From the NCBI RefSeq assembly GCF_016862935.1, contig NZ_BONX01000051.1:1-45850 (forward strand): DNA of 45,850 bases, written 5' to 3'. The position numbers were made by a program, and so were the translations under genes. Shown piece after piece: positions 1-9,158 of this stretch. A model generated the notes under the pieces. It saw only the letters and a program-made list of their open reading frames with translations. It ran no database searches and was not told the origin of the DNA. Source of the stretch: Plantactinospora mayteni. GTDB taxonomy: Bacteria; Actinomycetota; Actinomycetes; Mycobacteriales; Micromonosporaceae. Within the stretch, counting starts at the first letter, position 1. The number at the start of each line of letters is the position of its first letter.

Positions 1-90
1 GCGGTCCGGGCGTCCGCGGGTCAGCCGCAGGCGGTCCGGGCGTCCGCGGGTCAGCCGCAGGCGGTCCGGGCGTCCGCGGGTCAGCCGCCA
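1..90. repeat. 30-bp tandem repeat, three units, in frame within the TagF-like gene
   Basis: Units at 1-30, 31-60 and 61-90 are identical except for the last two bases of the third. Read on the minus strand in the gene frame each encodes PAADPRTPGP. The array continues to the window edge, so the true copy number is unknown. Confidence 0.95.
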
Positions 91-2014
91 TCGTGGGACT
101 GCCGGTCACGGTTCCGGTGTGGGCGCCGACTGCGGCCGGAGTGTCCGGGGCGGGGCAGGCATCCGGGTCGAGATAGTGGCCCCGGACCAGCAGCCGGCCC
201 GCCGGACCGCACGCCTCGACCAGCGCCCCGGGGTCGAACGGCGGTGAGTATCCGGGCCGGTGCTCCCGGTGGGTCGGCGCGTACAGCACCACCCGCTCGC
301 CGGGGTCGATGCCGAGCCGGCGCCGGACGGCCTCGACCTCGGCGGGCCCGGCGTTCACCAGCCGGTCGTTGCGCGGATAGCCGACCTCCAGCGTCCGGTA
401 CTCCGCCGGATAGGCCCGCTCCCACATCTGGGTGGAGAAGGTGTTGGCGCTGAGGCTGTAGTCCCAGCGGTCGATCCGGCGCAGCAGACCGGGGAAGTCC
501 AGTCCGGCCGCACCGTGCGGATAGCCCTGCTGGTCCAGCCCCATCACCTTGACCGGAGTGCCGTGGTGGGTCTGCACGTGTACCGAGCCGGGCCGCTTGA
601 CCACGTAGTCCGGGAAGTTCACGTTGTTGACCAGCCAGCTCGCCTGGGCCAGCGCCCGGAAGTACGCCCGGGTGCCGGCCACCACGTACGGCAACCCGGG
701 CGGCAGGCTGGACACCTGGTCCCGGCGTACCACCCAGACGCCCCGGATCCACGGGGCCAGCTCGCGGGCCTTCTCGTACACCGCTGCCGGGTTGCAGGCG
801 TAGCCGCGGAACCAGTACGCGGCGTAGAGCGCCAGCCCCGGATCGAGCGGACGGCGCAACTGGGCGTGGTAATACGCCCGGAGCAGCCCCTCCCGGGTCA
901 GCCGGGCGGCCCCGGCCAGCGCCGCCGGCAGCCGGGACAGTCCGTGCGGCTCGGAGGGTGGTGCAGGGAGTGGTGCGGGGGCGCTGGCGGGTGGCCGGGG
1001 TTGCCGCCGGGCGAGTCGGCCGACGCCGCCCCGCCGGGAGTGGTGCAGCGCCCGCAACAGGGCGTACGTCCGCCAGTGGCCGCCGGCCACCAGCCGGTGT
1101 TTCAGCCCGTCGATCCCGCCCGGCACCCGGTAACCGCCCGGCGGCGCCCAGCGCCGGTAGTCCGCCACCACCCGGTCGAAGAAGCCGCGGCGCAGTTCCG
1201 GGGAGAGCCGCCGCCCGTTGCCGAGTACGACCAGGTAGTGCCAGACCATCCGCTCGAAGATCAGCGGCCGGAGGTCGTCGTACTCCGGCCCCCAGCGGGC
1301 CATCAGCTCGAAGACCCGGTGCCAGTGCGGGAACACCTCGAAGTGCCGGTCGTCCCGGGTTCGGGTGATGGCACCGGACCGCCGCTGCCGGTAGTTCACG
1401 CAGACCACGTCCAGCACGCTGATCCGGCCGGCGGCGAGCAGCACCGGATAGCTGAACGACACGTCCTCGTACCAGCCAGGGCCGAAGCGCAGGTCGGAGT
1501 CGACCAGGAAGCGGCGGCGTACCACCTTGTTCCAGGCGGTGTGCAGTACGCCGAGCACCTCCGGCCGGTCCCGGACGGCGAACACCCCGGCGCCGGAGTC
1601 CGGCACCGTCCGGGCCAGGCCGCTGCCGCGCCTCCGGTGGTCCCAGTACGCCCGCACATGGTCGACGAGCAGCACCTCCGGCCCGACCCGGCGCAGCCGT
1701 TCCGCCACCGCTGGCAGGCAGCCGCCGACCAGCCAGTCGTCGCTGTCCAGGAACCAGACGTACTCGCCGGTGGCCAGGTCGAGGCCGATGTTGCGGGCCT
1801 CGCCCAGCCCGACGTTCCGGTCCAGGGTCACCACCCGGACCCGGTCGTCCCGGTCGGCGTACTCGGCGATGATCTCGCCGCAACTGTCCGGCGAGCAGTC
1901 GTCGACCACCACCACCTCGACGTCGGCCACCGGCTGGCCCAGGATCGAGTCGAGGCACTCCCGCAGGTAGCCCTGCACCCGGTAGACCGGTACGACGAAA
2001 CTGATCAGCGCCAT
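1..2014 (-). CDS. Bifunctional GT2 glycosyltransferase / CDP-glycerol glycerophosphotransferase (TagF-like), 3' end outside the window
   Basis: The reading frame begins at ATG 2012-2014 and stays open to the window edge (at least 671 codons). The N-terminus (MALISFVVPVYRVQGYL) is a GT-A family 2 fold with VVVVDDCSPDS and the metal/nucleotide motif FLDSDDW. After a proline-rich linker (about residues 340-365) comes a glycerophosphotransferase-type domain with YVVKRPGSVHVQTHHGTP, the signature of TagB/TagF enzymes that polymerise glycerol-phosphate on a lipid-linked acceptor. After the RGHY strand the frame enters a decapeptide repeat, PAADPRTPGP, encoded by three 30-bp units at the edge. It is the last visible gene of the tagG/tagH operon, 77 bp after its neighbour. 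The role (wall teichoic-acid-like polymer assembly at the inner membrane face) follows from the families; the exact polymer is inference. Confidence 0.85.
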   Translation of the reverse strand, partial: MALISFVVPVYRVQGYLRECLDSILGQPVADVEVVVVDDCSPDSCGEIIAEYADRDDRVRVVTLDRNVGLGEARNIGLDLATGEYVWFLDSDDWLVGGCLPAVAERLRRVGPEVLLVDHVRAYWDHRRRGSGLARTVPDSGAGVFAVRDRPEVLGVLHTAWNKVVRRRFLVDSDLRFGPGWYEDVSFSYPVLLAAGRISVLDVVCVNYRQRRSGAITRTRDDRHFEVFPHWHRVFELMARWGPEYDDLRPLIFERMVWHYLVVLGNGRRLSPELRRGFFDRVVADYRRWAPPGGYRVPGGIDGLKHRLVAGGHWRTYALLRALHHSRRGGVGRLARRQPRPPASAPAPLPAPPSEPHGLSRLPAALAGAARLTREGLLRAYYHAQLRRPLDPGLALYAAYWFRGYACNPAAVYEKARELAPWIRGVWVVRRDQVSSLPPGLPYVVAGTRAYFRALAQASWLVNNVNFPDYVVKRPGSVHVQTHHGTPVKVMGLDQQGYPHGAAGLDFPGLLRRIDRWDYSLSANTFSTQMWERAYPAEYRTLEVGYPRNDRLVNAGPAEVEAVRRRLGIDPGERVVLYAPTHREHRPGYSPPFDPGALVEACGPAGRLLVRGHYLDPDACPAPDTPAAVGAHTGTVTGSPTMAADPRTPGPPAADPRTPGPPAADPRTPGP

Positions 2015-2091
2015 CGGCGCCGTACCCCCGCTGGCAGCGTCATCCGTCCCTTTCCCGCCGCCCGGGGTGCCCGGTCACCTCACCAGCGGCG

Positions 2092-4329
2092 TCATCCGTC
2101 CCGCTCCCGCCGCTCCGGCGTCCCGTTCCGGTCCGGTCGTCCCGGGGTGGCGGCGTGCCCCTCCCCCGCCCCGGCGGTCGCGAACGCGTCGGGGGCGGCG
2201 GAGTGGCCACCGGACCCGATGACGGCGTCGGCCGGCTGTCGTGGCGCGGGAATGTCCCTGGGTACCCAGCCACGGAGCGCGTTCACTACGAAAATCGCCG
2301 ATAGATAGCCGGTGAGTACCAGCAGCGCCACCCGGCCGGCCACCGGGCCGACGAGTACGGCGACGGCGAGCAGGATCAGCCGGCCGTCCCAGCCCAGGCC
2401 GAGCGCGTGCATCAGCGGGGCGCGCTCCCGCTTCTCCAGCCGGGCGGTGAGGTCGTAGTGCCGCAGCGCGAGTACGAGGAGCAGTGCGAAGATCAGCGCA
2501 CCGTTTGCGTCGACCAGCAGCCCGGCCCCGATCACCAGCAGGTATTCGGCGGCCCGCAGCGCGGCCGGGACCAACCAGTCCAGCGCGCCGCCGTGCGGTG
2601 CCGCCGCCGGCAGCCCGGCGACCAGGGCGACCAGCACCGCGAGCGGCACCAGCCAGCGTGCCGGCCCGGTGCCCAGCCCGGCCAGGCCGGCACCGAGCAG
2701 ACCCAGCCCGGCCGCCACCCCGACCAGGGCGAGCGGGAGCGGCCCGGGCAGCCCGGCACCCCGGCCGAGCGCGGTGAGCCAGCGGACCGCCGGCCCGTCG
2801 TCGCGGTGCAGCGTGGTGTCGACGCCGGTCAGCACCGCGACCCGCATCGACCGGGCCCGCAGGGTACGCAGCGCCAGCGTGTACGCCGCCGCCAGCCCGC
2901 CCCAGACCAGTACGGCGACCAGGCTGACCAGCGGACTGAAGATCGCCACGGTCAGCGCGATCAGCGCCCACCGCTCGCCGATCGGGAAGACCACGGTCCG
3001 CTTCGCCCAGTACGTCAGCGAGCCGGTGTCGGCCTGTACCCGGTTCGACGCCTGACTGAGCCGGTCGCCGAGCCCGCCGGAGCCGGCCTGCCCGGCCGGG
3101 CGGGGGCGCTTGGCCGCCTCGTCGTGCAGGGCGCCGTACCAGGTGTCGGTCATGTGCCGGACGGTCTGGAGGGTGATCGCGGCGATCGCCAGCGCCCAGC
3201 CGGGGCCGCCGGCCCGTTCGACCCCGATGCCGAGGCCGGCGTAGACCAGGTATTCCTTGGCCCGGTCGGCGATGGTGTCCAGCCAGCCGCCCCACGGGCT
3301 GAAGTGCCGGGTGTAGCGGGCCAACTGGCCGTCGACGCAGTCCAGCACGAAGCCGAGGTAGAGCAGGATCGCCCCGCCGACCAGGGCGGGCCGGCCACCG
3401 ACGGCGAAGAGCACCGCCGCCGCCAGCGCGAAGGCGACCGAGATCGCGGTGACCCCGGTCGGGGTGAGCCGGAGCTTGGCACAGATCTTGGTCACCCATG
3501 GCGACCAGGTGCTGACGAAGTACGTGGTGAAGAAGTCGTCCTTCTCCTTGACCGAGAGCCGCAGCTCGGCCCGGTCGGAGTCGACCGCCGCCACCGCCGC
3601 CTCGGCGTCGGCCAGCGCGGACGGGTCGGCGACCCGGCGGGCGACGAGCAGGCGTACCCGGTGGGCGAAGATCGTGATCCCGGGGGCGGTCGTCGGGGTG
3701 CCGGAGCCAGCAGTCGGCTCGGGGCGGGTCAGCGCGGCGAGCAGCCGGTCCAGCAGCGGAATCGGCTCGGCGGGGACGGTGCCGGCGGGCACGTCGGCGA
3801 CGGCCTGGGCGGCGGCGATGCCGTCGGGCAGGTCGGCGACGGCCCGGGCGGCGGCGGCGATGCCGTCGGGCAGGTCGGCGACGGCCCGGGCGGCGGCGAC
3901 CAGGGCGGGCAGGTCGGCCACGCCGACGCGTACCGCTCCGCCGGAGGCGCCGGTCGGCGCGGTGGTGAGCGTGCCGACGGCGCCGGCCTCCCCGGCGGGG
4001 CCGGCGGCGACCACCTGGTTGCGGTCCTCGACCACGCCGACCGGGCCGGCGCCCGGCTCGGTCAGCACCAGGGCCACGGTGCCGGGCATCGGACTGGTGG
4101 CCAGATGCCGGAGTACGGCGGTGTGCGCGACCAGGTCACCGGAGCAGAGCAACACCGGCTCCCGGGCGGTACCGGCCAGCACGGCGACCTCGGCCGGATC
4201 GTCGGTGAGCACGACGTCCCGGGCGCCGGCCGCGCGCAACTGCTCGCGGAGTTGGGCGGCGAGCGGCATGCCGTCGGGACGGGTCAGCGGCGCGCCCGGC
4301 CGGGTGGGGGTGAGCAGGATCGCCAGCAT
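2092..4329 (-). CDS. Nucleotidyltransferase-like / CDP-alcohol phosphatidyltransferase fusion (DUF5941 type)
   Basis: The 745-residue protein has three parts. Residues 1 to about 230 resemble a degenerate sugar nucleotidyltransferase. From about residue 270 there is a membrane-embedded CDP-alcohol phosphatidyltransferase with the full catalytic pattern D-x2-D-G-x2-A-R-x8-G-x3-D-x3-D near residue 330 (DCVDGQLAR then GGWLDTIADR). The hydrophobic C-terminal third contains HYDLTARLEKRERAP and LGWDGRL, matching what I recall of DUF5941. Such enzymes join a CDP-activated alcohol or polyol to an acceptor lipid or sugar. ATG 4327-4329 overlaps the upstream TGA by one base (TGATG), which favours it over the GTG one codon earlier. 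The position between tagH and the TagF-like gene suggests it supplies or attaches the polyol-phosphate or lipid anchor; the substrate is unknown. Confidence 0.8.
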   Translation of the reverse strand: MLAILLTPTRPGAPLTRPDGMPLAAQLREQLRAAGARDVVLTDDPAEVAVLAGTAREPVLLCSGDLVAHTAVLRHLATSPMPGTVALVLTEPGAGPVGVVEDRNQVVAAGPAGEAGAVGTLTTAPTGASGGAVRVGVADLPALVAAARAVADLPDGIAAAARAVADLPDGIAAAQAVADVPAGTVPAEPIPLLDRLLAALTRPEPTAGSGTPTTAPGITIFAHRVRLLVARRVADPSALADAEAAVAAVDSDRAELRLSVKEKDDFFTTYFVSTWSPWVTKICAKLRLTPTGVTAISVAFALAAAVLFAVGGRPALVGGAILLYLGFVLDCVDGQLARYTRHFSPWGGWLDTIADRAKEYLVYAGLGIGVERAGGPGWALAIAAITLQTVRHMTDTWYGALHDEAAKRPRPAGQAGSGGLGDRLSQASNRVQADTGSLTYWAKRTVVFPIGERWALIALTVAIFSPLVSLVAVLVWGGLAAAYTLALRTLRARSMRVAVLTGVDTTLHRDDGPAVRWLTALGRGAGLPGPLPLALVGVAAGLGLLGAGLAGLGTGPARWLVPLAVLVALVAGLPAAAPHGGALDWLVPAALRAAEYLLVIGAGLLVDANGALIFALLLVLALRHYDLTARLEKRERAPLMHALGLGWDGRLILLAVAVLVGPVAGRVALLVLTGYLSAIFVVNALRGWVPRDIPAPRQPADAVIGSGGHSAAPDAFATAGAGEGHAATPGRPDRNGTPERRERDG
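3775..3932. repeat. 39-42 bp degenerate tandem repeat coding an Ala-rich linker
   Basis: In the CDP-alcohol transferase frame this encodes about four copies of VADLP-x3-AAA(A)RA. The two best units start at 3817 and 3859, exactly 42 bp apart. It lies in the linker between the nucleotidyltransferase-like and membrane parts. Confidence 0.8.
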
Positions 4330-5075
4330 CACGGCCTGACCACGTCGTGGTATGCGTCAAGAGCCTCGCGTATGGTGCCGTCCACCCGCAATCGTCCTCC
4401 GTCGAAGTAGAGTCCCCGGCTACAGAACCGGGTGAGATCGTTTTCGTTGTGCGAGACCAGCATCACGGTACGACCCTCGGCGATCAGCCGGTCGATGGTG
4501 TCGTAGCACTTCTTCCGGAAGTCGGCGTCGCCGACCGCCGTCACCTCGTCCATCAGCAGTACCGGGTGCTGGAGCTGGGCGATCACCGAGAAGCCGAGCC
4601 GTACCTTCATCCCGGACGAGTAGTGCCGGACCGGGGTGTCGATGGCCTTCGCGATCTGCTCGCCGGAGAACTCGATGATCTCGTCGAAGTGCCGGCGCAG
4701 GAAGCTCGGGCTGAGCCCGTGCAGCGAGCCGACCAGGTGGACGTTCTCCCGCCCGGTCAGGTCGTTGGAGAAGCCGGCGGAGAGTTCCAGCAGCGGTGCG
4801 ACCGCGCCGCCGACCCGGATCCGTCCCTCGTCCGGGATCAGTACCCCGGCGATCAGCCGGAGCAGGGTGCTCTTGCCGGTGCCGTTGCGGCCGATGATCC
4901 CGACGGTGTCACCGGGGGCGACCGAGAACGAGACGTTGCGCAGCGGCCAGAAGACCCCGGCGGCGGGCTGCCGGCTGCCCCGGTGGATGAACATCTCCCG
5001 CAGCCGCAGGTTGCGCCGCCGATTCCGGACGAACCGGATGCCCAGGTCGTCCGCCTCCACCATCGCCCGGGCCAC
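4329..5075 (-). CDS. tagH: Polysaccharide/teichoic acid ABC exporter ATPase (TagH/RfbE type)
   Basis: This 248-residue ATPase has Walker A GRNGTGKST (62-70), signature YSSGM (152-156), Walker B VLLMDE (172-177) and an H-loop His at 209. The sequence around the nucleotide fold (LLELSAGFSNDLTGRENV) is typical of exporters of teichoic acids and O-antigen-like polymers. GTG 5073-5075 overlaps the permease TAG by one base (TAGTG), so the pair is translationally coupled; the longer open frame upstream of it is only antisense-like shadow of the permease. It lacks the long C-terminal extension of Bacillus TagH. It should energise flipping of the lipid-linked polymer across the membrane. Confidence 0.9.
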   Translation of the reverse strand: MARAMVEADDLGIRFVRNRRRNLRLREMFIHRGSRQPAAGVFWPLRNVSFSVAPGDTVGIIGRNGTGKSTLLRLIAGVLIPDEGRIRVGGAVAPLLELSAGFSNDLTGRENVHLVGSLHGLSPSFLRRHFDEIIEFSGEQIAKAIDTPVRHYSSGMKVRLGFSVIAQLQHPVLLMDEVTAVGDADFRKKCYDTIDRLIAEGRTVMLVSHNENDLTRFCSRGLYFDGGRLRVDGTIREALDAYHDVVRP

Positions 5076-5902
5076 TACAGCTCCTTCAGGACGGCGGGTT
5101 CGAGCCGGCGGAACACCCACCAGCCGGCGACCAGGACGAGCAGGCTGCCGCCGACCGACACCCCGAGCAGCCGGGCGTCGGGGAACTCGTCCGGGTACCA
5201 GACGGCGTGGTGGAGCTGGAAGATCCCGACCAGCGGGTTGAGTTCGTACACGATCTTGACCCAGTCCGGCAGCGAGGAGTCCCGGACCAGGGTCAGCGGA
5301 TAGATGATCGGGGTGGCGTAGAAGAGCACCCGGGTGACCAGCCGCATCAGCCGCTCGATGTCCCGCATCAGCACGTTCAGCGAGGAGAGCAGCAGGGCGA
5401 TCCCGACCAGCAGGGTCGCCTGGATCAGGATCGCCAGCGGCAGCGCCAGCAGCGACACCCCGAACTCGATCTTGTCCAGTGAGGCGTAGACGATCGCGAC
5501 GCCGACCAGGATCGGCAGCCCGGCGACGTACTCGGCGAACCGGCCGGCGACCCGGCCGATCGGGAAGACCTCGCGGGGCAGGTTCATCGTGGTGATCAAC
5601 CGGGCCTGCCCGGTGAGCGCGGCGGTCGCCTCGCTGATCGCCGAACTCGTCCACATCCAGGCGAAGATGCCGGTGATCAGAAAGAGCGGGTACGACTCGG
5701 CGGCGTTACCGAGGTGCCGGTCGGTGGCCGACCGGTAGAGCACTCCGAAGACGAAGAAATAGATGACGCCCATGCCGAGCGGCTCGATCAGCGACCAGAG
5801 GTAGCCCAGCACCGACTGCTGGTATTTCACCGCCAGGTCCCGCCGGACGAGCAGCCGCAGCGTGTTGCGGTGCGACCACACCGCCACCACGCCAGACGTC
5901 AC
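5075..5902 (-). CDS. tagG: Polysaccharide/teichoic acid ABC exporter permease (TagG type)
   Basis: This 275-residue ABC-2 permease starts with VWSHRNTLRLLVRRDLAVKYQQSVLG, the amphipathic interface helix common to O-antigen and teichoic acid exporters, followed by about six membrane helices (for example GVIYFFVFGVLY and ILVGVAIVYASL). I chose GTG 5900-5902 because GGGAGG lies five bases upstream; an in-frame ATG at 5977 would add 25 residues without a comparable site. It is the first gene of the minus-strand operon tagG-tagH-CDP-alcohol transferase-TagF-like, with one-base overlaps at the first two junctions. It forms the channel half of the exporter. Confidence 0.9.
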   Translation of the reverse strand: MTSGVVAVWSHRNTLRLLVRRDLAVKYQQSVLGYLWSLIEPLGMGVIYFFVFGVLYRSATDRHLGNAAESYPLFLITGIFAWMWTSSAISEATAALTGQARLITTMNLPREVFPIGRVAGRFAEYVAGLPILVGVAIVYASLDKIEFGVSLLALPLAILIQATLLVGIALLLSSLNVLMRDIERLMRLVTRVLFYATPIIYPLTLVRDSSLPDWVKIVYELNPLVGIFQLHHAVWYPDEFPDARLLGVSVGGSLLVLVAGWWVFRRLEPAVLKEL

Positions 5903-6133
5903 AGCCGCCTCCCGGGCTCGTTCTGGTCCGACCGCTCGGGCCCGACATGAGGGTAGCAGTCGGGAAAATCGCCCCAAATAAGGATCGACCGGGCTGCCAA
6001 CTCCCGCCCCGGTAACGCGCCAACGCTACCCGAACGTCGCCCGCGCGCCATCACGGCGACGCCCGGCGTACACCGGAGGGGCTGGCCGGCCCGGGCGGCC
6101 AATCCGCCCGGGAAAGCGGTCAGCCCACGTGGT

Positions 6134-7504
6134 TCAGCACTCGATGACGTTGACCGCGAGCCCGCCCCGGGCGGTCTCCTTGTACTTGACCTTCATGTCG
6201 GCGCCGGTCTCCCGCATCGTCTTGATCACCTTGTCCAGCGAGACCGCGTGCTCCCCGTCGCCACGCAGCGCCAGCCGGGCCGCCGTGATCGCCTTGATGC
6301 TGGCCACCGCGTTCCGCTCGATGCAGGGAATCTGCACCAGGCCACCGACCGGATCGCAGGTCAGCCCCAGGTTGTGCTCCATGCCGATCTCGGCGGCGTT
6401 CTCCACCTGTTCCGGCGTACCGCCCAGCGCCTCGGCCAGCCCGGCGGCGGCCATCGAGCAGGCGGACCCGACCTCACCCTGGCAGCCGACCTCGGCGCCG
6501 GAGATCGAGGCGTTCTCCTTGAACAGCACGCCGATCGCGGCGGCGGCGAGCAGGAAGCGCAGTACACCGTCCTCGGACGCCCCCGGCACGAACCGGGTGT
6601 AGTAGTGCAGCACCGCCGGGATGATCCCGGCCGCGCCGTTGGTCGGGGCGGTCACCACCCGACCACCGGCCGCGTTCTCCTCGTTGACGGCGAGCGCGAA
6701 GAGCGTCACCCAGTCCATCACCCGCAGCGGGTCGGCCGAACCGGGATCCGCCGCCAGGCTCCGCCGCAGCTCGGCGGCGCGGCGCCGGACCCGCAGCCCG
6801 CCCGGCAGCGTCCCGTCCCGCCGGCTGCCCCGGTCGACGCACTCCCGCATCACCCGCCAGATCTCCAGCAGATCGGCGCGGATCTCCGACTCGCTCCGCC
6901 ACGACCGCTCGTTGGCGAGCATGATCCCGCTGATCGGCAGCCCGGTCTCGGCGGTCAGGGCCAGCAGCTCGGCCCCGGTGCTGAACGGGTACCGGACCCG
7001 GGTGCTGTCCGGCTTGATCCGGTCCGCGCCGGTCGCGGTCTCGTCCACCACGAACCCGCCGCCGACGGAGTAGTAGGTCCGGGCCCGCACCGGTTCACCC
7101 GCCGGGCCGTACGCGGTGAAGGTCATCCCGTTCGGATGGAACGGCAACGACCGGCGGCGGTGCAGTACCAGGTCCCGGTCGGCGTCGAAGTCGACGTCGT
7201 GCACACCGAGTACGCCCAACCGGCCGCTGGCCCGGATCCCGGCCACGGTCTCGGCGACCCGATCCGGGTCGACCGTCTCCGGCGCCTCCCCGAGCAGCCC
7301 CAGCAGTACGGCCGGCCCGCTGCCGTGCCCGTGCCCGGTGGCACCGAGCGAGCCGAAGAGTTCGGCGCGTACCCGGGAGGTCTCCGCGAGCAGCCCGTCG
7401 GCCTTGAGCCCGGCAGCGAAGGTCCGGGCGGCCCGCATCGGACCGACGGTGTGCGAGCTGGACGGCCCGATCCCGACCGTGAACAGGTCGAACGCGCTTA
7501 TCAT
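6134..7504 (-). CDS. sdaA: L-serine ammonia-lyase, single-chain iron-sulfur type
   Basis: The enzyme deaminates L-serine to pyruvate and ammonia in the cytoplasm. The 456 residues begin with [21 protein letters not shown], the diagnostic N-terminus, and end in Cys. Cys341, Cys383, Cys394 and the C-terminal Cys456 have the same spacing (42, 11, 62) as I recall for the [4Fe-4S] ligands of the Legionella enzyme, where the terminal Cys is the 'tail-in-mouth' ligand. ATG 7502-7504 is preferred, preceded by GGAAGGG; a GTG directly before it is the alternative. It lies 231 bp upstream of tagG on the same strand and does not obviously belong to that operon. Confidence 0.95.
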   Translation of the reverse strand: MISAFDLFTVGIGPSSSHTVGPMRAARTFAAGLKADGLLAETSRVRAELFGSLGATGHGHGSGPAVLLGLLGEAPETVDPDRVAETVAGIRASGRLGVLGVHDVDFDADRDLVLHRRRSLPFHPNGMTFTAYGPAGEPVRARTYYSVGGGFVVDETATGADRIKPDSTRVRYPFSTGAELLALTAETGLPISGIMLANERSWRSESEIRADLLEIWRVMRECVDRGSRRDGTLPGGLRVRRRAAELRRSLAADPGSADPLRVMDWVTLFALAVNEENAAGGRVVTAPTNGAAGIIPAVLHYYTRFVPGASEDGVLRFLLAAAAIGVLFKENASISGAEVGCQGEVGSACSMAAAGLAEALGGTPEQVENAAEIGMEHNLGLTCDPVGGLVQIPCIERNAVASIKAITAARLALRGDGEHAVSLDKVIKTMRETGADMKVKYKETARGGLAVNVIEC

Positions 7505-7786
7505 CACTATCCCTTCCGCGCCGGCGTCGTTGCCGGCTGGCCGGCCCGGTGACCTGCTGGTTTGTCTCCAGCATCGCCCCTGATCTGCCGATCCGCGAGC
7601 CTACCTCCCGCCGCGGGCGACGGGCATTCGCGCCGACCCGCCGGGGTACACACCTACGGGTACGGCCGGTCCGGATCCGCCTTCGGGCCGAGGGCGCCGG
7701 GCCCTGGCCTTCCTACCGTGGAAACCAGTAGCCGTGGAGTCCGGCGAGGGAACGGACCTCCACCGCCGAGTGAGGAGTAGCCGACG

Positions 7787-7993
7787 ATGAGTCGCAAGCT
7801 GGTACGCCCCCGGGACAACCGCATGATCGCCGGCGTCTGCGCCGGCCTGGCCCGCCGCTTCGGCATGTCCGCCGGAATGGTGCGGCTGCTCTTCCTCCTC
7901 TCGCTGCTGCTGCCCGGCACGCAGGTGGTCATCTACCTGGCGCTCTGGATCATCATGCCGAACGAGGACCGCCACTACGTAGCCGCACACTGA
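7787..7993 (+). CDS. PspC-domain small membrane protein
   Basis: The 68 residues are almost entirely one PspC domain: KLVRPRDNRMIAGVCAGLARRFGM followed by a membrane helix (MVRLLFLLSLLLPGTQVVIYLALWIIMP). PspC proteins belong to envelope-stress responses and sometimes regulate by protein-protein contact; no pspA or partner kinase is next to this gene, so a specific role cannot be given. GAGGAG ends nine bases before the ATG. A possible -10 (TACCGT, 7714-7719) lies in the 282-bp divergent region shared with sdaA, where I see nothing else of note. Confidence 0.88.
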   Translation: MSRKLVRPRDNRMIAGVCAGLARRFGMSAGMVRLLFLLSLLLPGTQVVIYLALWIIMPNEDRHYVAAH

Positions 7994-8057
7994 CCCGAGC
8001 GGCCCGGCGGCGGCACCGCCGGTCGACGGTGCCGCCCACGCGGTCAGGCCGCGACGG

Positions 8058-8876
8058 TCACGGCTGGACGTAGGTGATGGTGACCTGTTCGTAGCCGAGG
8101 GACCGGAGCATCTGGTCCAGCATCTTCCGGGTGTTCTCCTGGGCGCGGTCGCCGAGGCCGCTGCTCCGGGCCGCGTCGGCGATCCGCTGCTCGGCCCGGA
8201 GATAGACCTCGCGCTGCCGGTTCGGGTCACCGCCGAAGACCTCACCGAGCTGGTTGAGGATGCCGCGCTTCTCCGCGAAGACGTAGCTCCGCTCCAGGTC
8301 GAGGTTGACCTGGCCGAGCTGCGGGGCCGGCAGCTTGATCTCCACCGACTTCCGGTCCGCGGAGACCACCACCGCGTCGTCGCGGAGCTGTCCGAAGTCG
8401 ACGTACGCGTCGACGGTGCCGGCCCCGACGAAGAGGGTGCGCTCGCCGAGCAGGAAGTCCGGCACGTATTTCCGGTTGTTCTCCAGGTCGACGACGACCT
8501 CGAAGTTGCCCTCGGCCGCGACGTACCGGCTGAGGTCCTGGATCGACTTCAGCAACGGCGGCTGGCTACGGTCGGTCTCCTCCTTGGCGAACGGGTTGCG
8601 CCAGTCCGGCAGGATCCCGCTGACCTGCACGCCGAGCACCAGTACGGCGACCACGCCGATGATGCCGACCAGGACGAACACCCCGCGACCCCACCGGCTG
8701 CCGCCGGTCGGCTCCAGATCGGACCGGTCCGGTCGGGCCTCGTCGGCGTCGAGCGGGCGGGTGCCGTCCGCTGTGTCGTCGGACCAGGGATCGGCCGGGC
8801 TGGGCGGCGTGGCCTGCCCCTTGGCATAGCCGGGGAACTCACGCGTGGGCTGGTTGACATCGCCTTCTCGGGACAT
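8058..8876 (-). CDS. DUF4230 membrane-anchored protein
   Basis: The 272-residue protein has an acidic, proline-rich N-terminal tail (about 1-62), one membrane helix (VFVLVGIIGVVAVLVLGVQVSGI, about 66-88) and an extracytoplasmic domain. LSRYVAAEGNFEVVVDLENNRKYVPDFLLGERTLFVGAGTVDAYVDFG is the DUF4230 signature. The C-terminal helix-rich part ends in YEQVTITYVQP. Function of the family is unknown. The ATG is preceded by GAGG at four bases. It faces away from the FolD-like gene across 282 bp and converges with the PspC gene. Confidence 0.85.
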   Translation of the reverse strand: MSREGDVNQPTREFPGYAKGQATPPSPADPWSDDTADGTRPLDADEARPDRSDLEPTGGSRWGRGVFVLVGIIGVVAVLVLGVQVSGILPDWRNPFAKEETDRSQPPLLKSIQDLSRYVAAEGNFEVVVDLENNRKYVPDFLLGERTLFVGAGTVDAYVDFGQLRDDAVVVSADRKSVEIKLPAPQLGQVNLDLERSYVFAEKRGILNQLGEVFGGDPNRQREVYLRAEQRIADAARSSGLGDRAQENTRKMLDQMLRSLGYEQVTITYVQP

Positions 8877-9158
8877 CGGCCCTCACCGTCCTTGTCGAAA
8901 GAGCACCTGAGGAAACGGTACGGCCCCGGTACGACAGCCGCGAGTCGAGCCGTACCGACCCGGGTCGGCCCGACGTCTGCCCAGCTCAGGGCGGTGCCGG
9001 CGGGGTGACACCGCCGACGGTGGCGCAGCCCGGCGGTAGGCTCGGCTCGGCGGTCGTGACTGGCGTCGGGTGGAGCACCACCGGGAAGCGAATCGCCGGG
9101 CTCGACTCCGTCGCCGTACGCCTGGGTGCCGGGGCTTTCCACGTCGAGAGGAAGCCCC

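Noticed and set aside
1-90. CRISPR array
   Set aside because: The 30-bp units are directly adjacent without spacers and lie in frame in a gene, so this is a minisatellite.
260-2308. 682-codon plus-strand open frame
   Set aside because: It is antisense to the GT2/TagF-like gene, which shows clear domains; its product is Pro/Arg/Gly/Val-rich without any family motif, as usual for antisense frames at this base composition.
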